Part shown: positions 55,710 to 64,000 of the stretch, in pieces
Numbering within the stretch: the first letter of the stretch is position 1
How the letters are laid out: each line of letters starts with the position of its first letter
Assembly (NCBI GenBank): GCA_024509875.1
Contig: JAMPIV010006386.1
Span: 1-64,000, forward strand
Length of the DNA: 64,000 nucleotides
Source of the DNA: Oreohelix idahoensis
Lineage: Eukaryota > Mollusca > Gastropoda > Stylommatophora > Oreohelicidae
Reading direction: 5' to 3'
Made by a program: the position numbers and the translations under genes
The notes under the pieces: generated by a model
What the model was told of the DNA's origin: nothing
What the model saw: only the letters and a program-made list of their open reading frames with translations
Database searches by the model: none

Positions 55710-57864
55710 CACTGACTAACAAAAAAAACCTTTTTTTTTCTTTCTCTAACATTTCTATGTTTTTCTGGTCAATTTTAATGCGCTGTTTTTAAATCTGCAA
55801 ACCGTTTTTCTCTATCAGGTCGGGATCTCTATAAATACGCAATTGAAGTTTTTTAACAACGCATACAGTATTGCAACATCATTCGTACAAGAAGTATAAC
55901 AATTATGTAGGCTTGAATTTCTTTGCAGTCGACTTTCGTCGGTGAATGACATGTGGTACATCGCGATGAAGCATCCAACAATAATCGGCAAGCATGGTCA
56001 CACTCCACTGTCCTTGATAACGTGACTCCATTACGGCGATATCTTGATGGAATCGTTCTCCATGTTCATCGCTGACTTCGCCAAGGTTGTCAGGGAAAAA
56101 GTCAAGATGCGAATCGAGCAAATGGATTTTGAGGGACATGTTACAGCCCATAATTCTGTATGCATCTATGCACTGCTTAACAATATGCAACATAGTCGAC
56201 AGATTTGTGATTTCCCAGAAAGTTATCGACGATCGATTTGAATGCCATCCATGCGCGAAGTTCACTACCATGTAACAAGTTCTCGAATTGTTTGTCTGCA
56301 ATAACTTTCCTAATCTGAGGTCATACAAAGATACCTTTTTTTATCTTTGCATCGCTAACTTGCGGAAACTTTTCTCGAAGATAAGTGAAAGCTTTGCTCG
56401 TTTTATCTAACGCTTTTACAAAATTCTTCATGAGCCCCAACTTTATATGTAACAGTCGTAAAATGAAGCTGTCTTTGTTAACTAATGGCTCGTGTATTAC
56501 ATTTTTATGCCCGAGGTGCATACGATCCCGGATAGTCCACACCTTTCTTGCATAATGTTCCTGTCTGTTGCGGCTGTCCCATTCACATCGGAAGCAACAA
56601 AATTTAGTATACCCAGTCTGCATGCCCATGAGAATTGCAATGACCTTTAGGTCTCCACAAATCCGCCATTGGTAGTCATTGTACTTTATTTTTTCCAAAC
56701 GTATAGCCATATTGTCATAAGTTTCTTTCATATGAACAGAGTAGGCGACTGGAATTGATGAAAATAAATTTATGTTATGCAATAACACGGCTTTTAGACT
56801 AGTCTTGGAAGAATCGATGAAAAATCGCCATTCGTTGACTATGTGCTCATGACCGTTTACATCTTTGCAATAGCAAATGTCATCATCCATTTGAAAGTAC
56901 TGAACAAGTTCTCTGTGTCTATGATGAAATTTAGATATCGGTGTATTGGGCGCTAAAAGATTCCATTCTTTGAGTCGCGAACCGAGTAATTCCGCTTGTC
57001 CTTTGGTAAGAGCGAGATCACGTATTAGATCTGAAAGTTCTGAATGGTTAATTAAGTAAACACCATCATTCACCGGTATGTAATCTGAGTCAGAATTAGT
57101 TTCTAAAGCAGGTAAACTATCACTTTCTGATGGTTCATTCACGTCCAGCGGATATTGTTTTGGTGGTACTTGGATCGGACACGTAATTGGATCATGAGGC
57201 ACTGGTTTCGAAACCGATTCAATATTTGGATAATCCACAGACTTTCTAATTTTAAAAGTGAAACCATAGATATTTGTCAAGCAGAAGTAACAATCAGTAG
57301 TGTGATTTGTATGTTCACGCCATATTACTGGCACTCCAAAAGGCATCGACTTATGCTTCGGCGATTTTCGTAACCAACCTGCCAATGTATCGAACAAACT
57401 GCATTTGGCTTCCAAGATTTATTTGCATCATCAACTTTCGAATCGAAATAAAGTTCATATGCTTTCTTTAGTAATGGTGTAAAGTTTTTCTGGTCAACAC
57501 GATCGGTAAAATATCCGCACACGTAACAGAACAGATCAGCCGAATTTCTACAACTTCTAGAAGCCATATTTTGCTCAGAATTATTTCAAAATACAGTAAC
57601 TATTTGAAAAATCGCGTAACATATGTCATGCATCTCTTAGCAGTATAAAAAGTAGAATTATGTTGCTTTTTATTAATTTTTAATAAGTTATATAGTAAAA
57701 ATGAAACGGAGCAAATAACGGTTTCGCAAAAATATATTTATTCACAAATATCTTAAAAACCCGATGTGATAGAGATAAACGGATTTCAGATTTGAAATCA
57801 GCGCAAGAAACTGACCTAAGAACACTTATTCTTATATAAGAAAGAAAAATGTTGTTTGTCAGTG
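55710..57864 (-). mobile_element. Two-ended DNA element with CACTG termini, ~2.15 kb
   Basis: Imperfect terminal inverted repeats of about 115 bp: plus strand from 55,710 (CACTGACTAACAAAAA, later TAAATCTGCAAACCGTTTTT, CTCTATCAGGTCGGG) and complement from 57,864 (CACTGACAAACAACATTTTT, later CAAATCTGAAATCCGTTTAT, CTCTATCACATCGGG). Both ends are bordered by TTA (55,707-55,709 and 57,865-57,867), a possible 3-bp target duplication. One protein gene fills the interior. CACTG ends and 3-bp duplications recall the CACTA/EnSpm group, but the protein shows no transposase I recognise. The palindrome boundary visible in this window (56,377) falls inside it. Confidence 0.7.
55920..57567 (-). pseudogene. 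Uncharacterised protein of the CACTG element, frameshifted
   Basis: About 540 codons over three frames. N-terminus (57,567): MASRSCRNSADLFCYVCGYF with a Cys pair and the LKKAYELYF, NKSWKP segments. After a frameshift near 57,410: MPFGVPVIWREHTNHTTDCY with another Cys pair (CYFC). The middle (57,300-56,321) includes LLGSRLKEWNLL, FFIDSSKTSLKAVLLHN, YTKFCCFRCEWDSR and LGLMKNFVKALDK. C-terminus (56,328-55,903): MGCNMSLKIHLLDSHLDFFP, SDEHGERFHQDI, RYQGQWSVTMLADYCW. I recognise it as a protein repeated many times in arthropod, cnidarian and other invertebrate genomes, without an assigned function. Multi-copy presence and its position between inverted repeats suggest it belongs to a mobile element. 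Confidence 0.7.
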
Positions 57865-57949
57865 TTATCATGTACACTTTTAATACATGTTTTTTTCTCC
57901 CATTAACTTACTGTCAAGCTTTCAGAATTTGCATGTTTTCATTTCTACT

Positions 57950-58480
57950 CCACAGAGGGATCTTGTATCAAGTAGTTCTTGTATATCACGAATTGAAAAA
58001 AAAAAACTCTTTCACTTAACTGGTAATGTGGTTGTTACATCATATAGTATTCTAGTCAAATGTCCATTCTGTTTCTACTCTGATTTTTTCATTCTTTATT
58101 GTGCATACTTGTATATTGTTCCTTCAGCTTCTTACGTATCATTATCCTTCAACAAATTAATGTCAAGTTCTTCTGTCCTGGGCAATCAGCTCAAAGTCTG
58201 CCCATGTCATCTTTTTTATCTCTTTAATTCCAGTCTCCAGTTCTTTTCTCTGTGTGTTTTGGTCTTCTTCTACCTCTCTTACCCAAGGTATTCTAGAAAA
58301 ATGTTACCTTGTAATGCTATCAACAAGTTTCCTTATTGTGTGTCCTATTCATTACCTGCATTTTCTTCTTATCTCTTGTTCCATTGGCACTTGTCTGGTT
58401 CTTGTTATCAGTTCCATGTTAGTGATCTTCTCATACCATTTCAATCCTTCTATTCTATGCAAGCACCTATTTATGAAAAA
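57950..58480 (-). pseudogene. LINE 3' fragment (RTE/CR1-like tail)
   Basis: The minus strand reads LKWYEKITNMELITRTRQVP, IGHTIRKLVDSIT, then ELETGIKEIKKMTWADFELI and AQDRRT, the W.GH.LRK...D....A..W......RGRP...W..EL......W..L..LAQDR pattern of LINE C-termini. Same family as 10,600-10,885. The plus-strand open frame across it (57,887-58,501) is its antisense shadow. Confidence 0.6.
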
Positions 58481-58627
58481 CTAAAAAGGTGTGTTCTTTA
58501 GAAAGTTGATGATGCAGAGGTTCCATTAATGAGACAGCTTTAGTAAGGGGTTGATTTTCCACTGCTGCATTATTGTTACACCCACATTTGATATGTCTGA
58601 GTTTATGTGTGCCACTTGGTTTGTTGT

Positions 58628-59165
58628 TGTTGTTTAACTAGGGCTGCTAAGCTTCTTGCTCTTTTGCCGCCAGTACCAAGTTGAAGACTCCTTGGTATTA
58701 TCTACACTGTAGATCTAGGCTTTTCCTGTTGCTTTTCTGCCATTCCGAAACGTGTTGAGTTGAAGTCATGAGCTCCAGTTTCTCCAGCTTGGCTTGCATT
58801 TAAAGGATCGTCATATCTGGTCCAAGCTAGGAGTAAGAAGTGCATGGCATACTGTGCATTCCTCGCCATCCAAGGGGGCTCTCCGACTATGCAGAGCTAA
58901 AATACTGTACTATGGTTCTGGGCTCTCTCAAGGAATTGTCACATCCTGCACAGAGCCACTTCTCAGCTTCCCCTGCCGTATGCCATCCAAGGGGGCTCTC
59001 CAGCTATGCAGAGCTAAAATACTGTACTCTGGTTCTAGGCTCTCCCAAGGAATTGTCACATCCTGCTCAGAGCCACTTGTCAGCTTCCCCTGCCTATCAC
59101 TGGGTCCATAGTGAGATCCTTCTGCATGCAGTCAACCAAGTCAAAGCCAAAGAATTATGCCTGGA
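58628..59165 (+). repeat. Dispersed repeat R2 with internal duplication
   Basis: Third R2 copy, outside the palindrome. The segment at 58,868-58,975 (starting CCATCCAAGGGGGCTCTCC) is repeated at 58,983-59,090 with few changes. Confidence 0.65.
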
Positions 59166-59297
59166 GCTCAAGTGACTTCTCCAAGCTTAGCGTGCAAATC
59201 TGGGTTCTCAACAAGTTTCACCACAGGGGGAATTCCTGGAAGTGTGTAGATGATTTCAAGAGTTGATGAGGATGTAATTAGCCTAACAGACATAGGT

Positions 59298-59830
59298 TCA
59301 CTTCCATGTACATATATTGTAGCATAGTGCATAGCTGGTGGTCATATAAGGATGACTCCATTTATGCCTCCATGCATCTACTTGGTGTTTTAAACCTGCT
59401 GCTTGAAAACAGTTTGATATTATTGAAGGAAGAACCTTATCCCTTGCTGACCTCAGCATTGTTATGGCATCCAGAAGTGTAATTTTAAAATCACCATTAT
59501 TACAGCCTTTGACCTTTTGAGTTAGCAGCTTGAAAAACATCACTGACCTGTAGTAAGCATTCAGATTCTGAATTAATCCCTGATCACAGGGTTGATGTTG
59601 CATTTGGTGGCAAAAAATAGAAGTTCAGTTGCTTTCAAATTATGATGCCTGGAATGAGCAGGGCAGATGTTAGTAACAATGACAGTGGTCTCCAGAAAAT
59701 ACCTGTTTCATCTGCATTAAATATATCACCAACACTAAAACTTTTCAGAGTAGGTTCAGCACATCCTCTGACCAGAAATCTGTGGATTTATCATCAATGG
59801 ACTGTCTCTCTCCACATCAACCTTTAAATG
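59298..59830 (-). pseudogene. pogo/Tigger-like DDE transposase remnant
   Basis: On the minus strand near 59,730: GDIFNADETGIFWRPL, holding the first catalytic Asp (NADETG) of pogo/Tigger-type DDE transposases. After damage, near 59,600-59,300: QPCDQGLIQNLNAYYRSVM, then ITLLDAITMLRSARDKV and ISNCFQAAGLK, the DQG..Q..K..YR region at the third catalytic position and the WN.V...TI.NCF tail. Frames change at least twice and the N-terminal DNA-binding part is absent. Confidence 0.75.
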
Positions 59831-59885
59831 TGATGTGTCAGTTCTTGAAATGATCTAGCCAGCCACTAGAACATTTCCATTAGGG

Positions 59886-60345
59886 GGTCGGAGTGGCTTG
59901 TAGGTATGATGTGAGCTTTTAATTCTAAAGCTACCGCGTTCGTTCCCAAGACAGGGAATATAATTGATGGACATTTTTTTCAGAACCAGAGGTTCCTAAT
60001 GATGTCATACTCCCCTTTGGTCTCTTGAGCAATGAGATCTGATGCCTAGCCTTCTCAGATACAGGCGTAAAAAATTGGCGGTCCCGTGTGCAAGTTGTGC
60101 ATTTAAAAAATCCCTCGGCAGTTGGAAATCGTAAAAAGTAGGCTGTATGGCCACTGCCATGGCAAAATTTAAAGGAAACATACTCTCCATAAAAATATTT
60201 ATAGAATGTGTGATTCCTGTATACACACATTGGGATCTTTGCCGGTGCTATGGAGTTTGTGCACTGTGCTGAGATCCTTTTTGTGTGATCTAAGGGAGGA
60301 GATCAGAGCACTTATGGAGTTATCCGTGTGCAGTGAAGATGGTCC
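59886..60345 (+). mobile_element. tRNA-derived SINE family 2, independent copy
   Basis: Same order as 3,811-4,225: head with CTACCGCGTTCGTTCCC (B-box-like), body with GATGTCATACTCCC, then a tail block TGTGTGATCTAAGGGAGGAG. It contains about 80 bp of extra sequence before the tail block. Outside the palindrome, so an independent insertion. Confidence 0.7.
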
Positions 60346-60534
60346 CTCAAAGTAAACCAAACCAAAACCTATGTATGAAAGTTCATAACTTCATGGTTGT
60401 TGTTCTCCATGTTTGAGCCATATAAAAGGACTGATTTGACATTTGCTGTTCTCAATATTTGCTGAAGTTTATTTGGCTTAAAGTTTCTACAAAATAGGTT
60501 AGCTGGCCTCATGCCCAACCCTTCTTAGTCTCCT

Positions 60535-61123
60535 TCTACTACATGCTGTGTTGGTTATGGTGTCACCTTCTACTACATGCTGTACAGATTTTGGTGTCAC
60601 CTACTACATGCTATACAGATTATGGTGTCACCTACTACATGCTGTGTAGATTATGGTGTCACCTTCTACTACATACTGTGTAGATTATGATGTCACCTTC
60701 TACTACATGCTGTACAGATTATGGTGTCACCTACTACATGCTGTGTTGATTATGGTGTCACCTTCTACTACATGCTGTGTAGATTATGGTGTCACCTTCT
60801 ACTACATGCTGTGTAGATTATGATATCGTCTTCTTCTACATGCTGTACAGATTATGGTGTCACCTACTACATGCTGTGTTGATTATGGTGTCACCTTCTA
60901 CTACATGCTGTGTAGATTATGATGTCACCTTCTACTACATGCTGTACAGATTATGGTGTCACCTTCTGCTACATGCTGTGTAGATTGTGGTGTCATTTTC
61001 TACTACATACTGTGTAGATTATGGTGTCACCTTCTACTACATGCGGTACAGATTATATTATCACCTTCTACTACATGCTGTGTTGATTATGGTGTCACCT
61101 TCTACTACATACTGTATAGATCA
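60535..61123. repeat. 34-bp minisatellite
   Basis: About 17 units of TTATGGTGTCACCTTCTACT plus ACATGCTGTGTAGA (34 bp, or 31 bp when TTC is missing). Variants such as GTACAGAT and GTGTTGAT alternate, suggesting higher-order duplication of unit groups. Not a CRISPR: there are no unique spacers. Confidence 0.92.
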
Positions 61124-61124
61124 G

Positions 61125-61450
61125 GGGTCGGCAAACTATTAGTAGTGTCGTGCCGAAGTAATGTTGCAAAGTCACTCAGCGTGCCAACCTAAGTCCACCA
61201 TATTTTTATATACAACAATTATTGAAACAATTTTAAAATGATCTTGTATTAACATGTTTCCGATACATTAAATAACTATTCTCTATTCTTTGTAGATTAT
61301 TCAATATTTTAATATAAATAGGAACAAATATCAATACAAATATTATGTTTTGCAAAATTTAAGTTCTGAACACATTAGTTTGAAATGTTATAATAAAATT
61401 GCCATATTGATGCGTGATGCCATATGATGATGGATGGTATCCGCATGTCT
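61125..61450. mobile_element. Possible hAT-like terminus
   Basis: CAGGGGTCGGCAAACTATTA starts immediately after the minisatellite and resembles a common hAT-superfamily terminus. The following AT-rich sequence has no recognised protein, and the opposite terminus was not found. Confidence 0.4.
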
Positions 61451-62492
61451 GGTTTTGTGTGGTGTGCAGATGTGTTCAGTCAAAACAATGTTCATACAAA
61501 AATAACAGGGCAATCCACATAGGACGTCAGTAAACTCACGACGTATAAAGTCAATGATTCTTGTAACAGCCGTTGACGTTTTTCTTCATTATTTATTGTG
61601 GACGCCACAGTGACAAAATGGTTACGCGAATATGTAGGCACATCAAACAGTCATTATCACAGCAACATTCAATACAGCAATAGACGGTAGACAGCATTAC
61701 AATGATGAGTCAGATGCATGTTATATTTCATAGTGCTGTAAATGTAGTCAGGTGAAAAACTCCATCCTTTTCTATAACAGCCAGGAGATAACCAGATGTA
61801 TGAGATCAGTTCACTCTCCTTAGTCTGACTTCAGCAAGACAGACACGTCTGCCGAAGTATACATAATGTCCTCAAAAATATCCTCTAGATAATAAAGGTT
61901 TTCCAAACCTAGTTCATTTAACAAAGTAGCAAGTAATGGTCCTTGGTACATGCATCAACCGATGCAGTACAATGCAGCGACATGTGAGCTGGGAAAAAAC
62001 ATCTCGTGACGACGACTTTCGAAGACAGGCTATGAATCGAAATCGCTCACGACCCAAAATCGATAGAGTTAATGAAAAAAGTCAATTTACCTTGCTTTCA
62101 AGAAATACAGAAATATCACGCCTCCCGGCATGTGCAAATACACTAGAGGTATTATCCCGAATAAACGAAATATCCATAAGAGGACTACACATCCCTGACA
62201 GAACAAAAAATAGCGGAGATCCCCTCTTCAACGAGGCATCTCTTTCGCCATTCCAAATCGCTCACTCCACTAGTGGTGGGCGGAAACCGATCGACCAAAA
62301 AGCAAGACAAGTCATGCGCAGTCCAGCGCAAAATGACCACAACTCAAAACTTAACTGCATTCGATACCAACGCGAGAAGACAAATGCTTACCGAGAAAAG
62401 TGACTATAAATTTCAAGCAGTTGTTGCCCTTGCGTTATAAAATAGATATTGTAAAAAACGATGTTGCGAGAATTTATCACGCAACATATCAC
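61451..62492 (-). other. Region holding a candidate LTR (minus strand)
   Basis: No gene accepted. On the minus strand, a purine tract (62,493-62,506) is followed by TGATATGTTGCGTGATAAAT, which would be the start of a 3' LTR of the Ty3/gypsy element to the right. The LTR end was not located. The plus-strand open frame at 61,936-62,403 is judged non-coding because it runs against this LTR candidate and matches nothing I know. Confidence 0.35.
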
Positions 62493-62506
62493 CACCTCCT
62501 CCCGAT
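62493..62506 (-). promoter_or_regulatory. Polypurine tract candidate
   Basis: Minus strand CGGGAGGAGGTGG just before the putative LTR start, consistent with the plus-strand primer of a gypsy-type element. Confidence 0.4.
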
Positions 62507-62509
62507 AAA

Positions 62510-63253
62510 AAAAAAAATGTGGAACATATTTTTTTTTTAAATATCAAAGAGCATGCGATAAGCGGCTCAAAACGCACGAATTATGCGCTGATAATTAATT
62601 AAATTGCCTAACATGAGGCTAATTATAGAGTGTCTGGTGAGGATATACCTCAACAGAAAAATAAATATGTCTCAAAAAATATTCACATCGGGGAGGTGTC
62701 ACCAACACACATCACGTTAGCATGTAAACACAATATACGTATGCAAGTTACCATAATCATCATTAAACAGCATACTCTAATATTGTCTTTAAAAATGGAT
62801 GTACAAATCTAATAGGAAAATTTAAATAGTAAAGTCTTTGACATGTAATGACATAAGTACATAGTAAAGTTAAACTACATGACGATCCAGGACATATGCT
62901 CTGGTATTCCGAGGGTAAGTACACAATCTAGAACTCGTCATGCTTGATACTAGTAAGGTAAGTCCTCAGCTCAACAATGACATTCTGAGAAAGTACAAGC
63001 AATATAATGCTAATTAATAACTAATATGCTTCATAAGGTACAATACATTATTAATAATTGTGGCTGTTTAGTAAACTAACGGCCCTTATATTAACTACTC
63101 AGTCCTCCTCTATCATCTTAAAAAACGAACAGAAGAAGATGACAACAAAGCACGATAGTGTGTACATATAGAGTAAGTACAGATGTGCTAATCTATTGTA
63201 GAAATATAGGTGTGTTATGACTCTGTAATATATGGAAATATAGGACAGAAGTA
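62510..63253. other. Non-coding stretch between RNase H end and candidate LTR
   Basis: AT-rich, with stops in every frame. No integrase zinc motif (HH-CC) or DDE residues are seen on either strand. It is either a 3' untranslated part of an element lacking integrase or unrelated sequence. Confidence 0.5.
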
Positions 63254-64000
63254 TTAGTTGGAGTCATGTGGGCATCTAGACAAAATGTCAGCCATCACAT
63301 TATCCGCACCACGGATAGCTCGTACCGTGAAGTGAAAAGGTTGAAGAGCTATAGCATATCGAGTGGATCTCGAACTCTTCAAATTCTTAGTCTGAATAGC
63401 TGTAAGAGCTTTCTGATCAGTCTCTAGAATGAAATGTGCGCCCAGGAGGAATCTTTGTAGCTTTAGAATTGACCAAACCATCGCTAACAACTCACGGTCT
63501 AAAACCGAGTAGTTCCTCTCTGCCGCATTTAGTTTTCTAGAAATGTACATAACAGGATGCAGAGTATTTGCATATTCTTGCATCAGTGCTGCTCCAATCC
63601 CAGTGGATGAAGCATCACTCCGAAGAACAAAAGTCCTATCAAGAGTAGGTAATCTTAAGATGGGAGGAGAAGAAAATATATTCTTGATTTGGTCTAGTGA
63701 AGATTGGCATTCTTCAGACCAACGGACCAGATTAGGCGAACCTTTCTTCAACAATGTTGATAGAGGTGCCATGATCGAAGATAAATTTGGAATAAATCTC
63801 CCATAAAATTGAATTAAACCTAAGAGACTCCTAACTTGTTTCTTCGTTTTAGGAACAGAGATGTTCAGTATTTTGGAAGTATTGTGGTCTTCTGTCTTCA
63901 AGAGACCATGACCAACACGATGACCCAGGAAAGAGATTTCACCAAAACCAACAAAAGCTTTAGAAGGTTTCGCTGTCAAATTATTCTCACGTAGAGTGGA
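63254..64000 (-). CDS. Ty3/gypsy-type RT (C-terminal) and RNase H, partial
   Basis: Open to the right edge, so the true start lies outside the window. Residues near the edge read STLRENNLTAKPSK, then FLGHRVG, the end of the RT palm. Next is the connection region (KKQVRSLLGLIQFYGRFIPN, APLSTLLKKGSP), then RNase H with FVLRSDASSTGIGAAL (first Asp), YSVLDRELLAMVW (Glu), FILETDQKAL (Asp) and IRGADNVMADILSRCP (final Asp). All four acidic positions are present. The frame stops nine or so residues after the LSR motif, without the usual continuation into integrase. It copies the element RNA and removes the template. Confidence 0.88.
   Translation of the reverse strand, partial: STLRENNLTAKPSKAFVGFGEISFLGHRVGHGLLKTEDHNTSKILNISVPKTKKQVRSLLGLIQFYGRFIPNLSSIMAPLSTLLKKGSPNLVRWSEECQSSLDQIKNIFSSPPILRLPTLDRTFVLRSDASSTGIGAALMQEYANTLHPVMYISRKLNAAERNYSVLDRELLAMVWSILKLQRFLLGAHFILETDQKALTAIQTKNLKSSRSTRYAIALQPFHFTVRAIRGADNVMADILSRCPHDSN

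Larger units (their letters stand above)
28001..56377 (-). repeat. Right arm of ~56-kb inverted repeat (palindrome)
   Basis: Mirror copy of 1-28,000. It carries the same nested elements with the same target duplications, so the insertions predate the separation of the two copies. Arm-specific material includes about 700 bp at 50,020-50,720, about 240 bp at 51,525-51,770 and about 430 bp at 41,437-41,866, all absent from the left. It lacks about 460 bp found at left 1,105-1,557 and about 420 bp found at left 24,131-24,553. One ambiguous base (n) lies at 29,744. Whether this is biology or an assembly join is open. Confidence 0.95.

Noticed and set aside
1..56377. Simple sequencing fold-back of a single molecule
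   Set aside because: Arm-specific blocks of 130-700 bp, a 10-bp indel and clean substitutions are not read errors. A join of two different copies remains possible and is reported.
57887..58501. 204-codon plus-strand frame rich in Ser, Phe and Leu
   Set aside because: The opposite strand carries recognisable LINE C-terminal words, so this is a shadow.
60535..61123. Possible CRISPR array
   Set aside because: Contiguous tandem repeat without unique spacers, in animal DNA.
61936..62403. 155-codon plus-strand frame
   Set aside because: No recognised domain, no neighbour support, and it runs antisense to a candidate LTR. Left as unassigned.

Overview
This is animal nuclear DNA, most likely from an invertebrate and plausibly a marine one. 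It has split genes with GT-AG introns, many families of non-LTR retrotransposons, a Penelope-like element with a GIY-YIG endonuclease, tRNA-derived SINEs, hAT-like and other DNA transposons, LTR retrotransposons and many micro- and minisatellites. There are no operons and no bacterial signals. The species cannot be named from the sequence.

The dominant structure is one very large inverted repeat. Bases 1 to about 28,000 recur as the reverse complement from about 28,000 to 56,377, so base 1 pairs with base 56,377. Every feature of the left arm has a mirror copy in the right arm. The arms are not identical. They differ by scattered substitutions, small indels and arm-specific blocks of 0.1 to 0.7 kb. 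The centre (about 27,840-28,160) is an abnormal tract of long G and T homopolymers. Either this is a real palindrome, or an assembly joined two haplotypes or paralogues head to head. The window does not show where the left arm ends.

Each arm carries three things. First, one host gene: a small single-pass membrane protein resembling SMIM29 (exon 1, a 26-nt microexon, exon 3 and a short last exon). It lies on the plus strand of the right arm and the minus strand of the left arm, so the two copies point away from the centre. Second, a nest of retroelements near the centre: an RTE-like LINE is interrupted by a gag-bearing, internally deleted LTR element (4-bp target duplication) and by a 5'-truncated Penelope-like element (10-bp duplication), and the latter is interrupted by an almost full-length I-type LINE (12-bp duplication) whose left-arm copy has an open 1,276-codon frame. 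Third, a scatter of SINEs, MITEs, LINE tails and satellites, mostly inside the host-gene introns and flanks.

Outside the palindrome (56,378-64,000) lie the rest of a two-ended element with CACTG termini that encodes a widespread uncharacterised protein, LINE and SINE remnants, a broken pogo/Tigger-like transposase, a 34-bp minisatellite, and the reverse transcriptase-RNase H part of a Ty3/gypsy-type element running off the right edge.

The most informative details are an LTR that carries a GT-AG intron in one copy and lacks it exactly in the other, a splice-donor-bearing minisatellite at the end of host exon 3, and a left-arm microexon broken by a 13-nt insertion.
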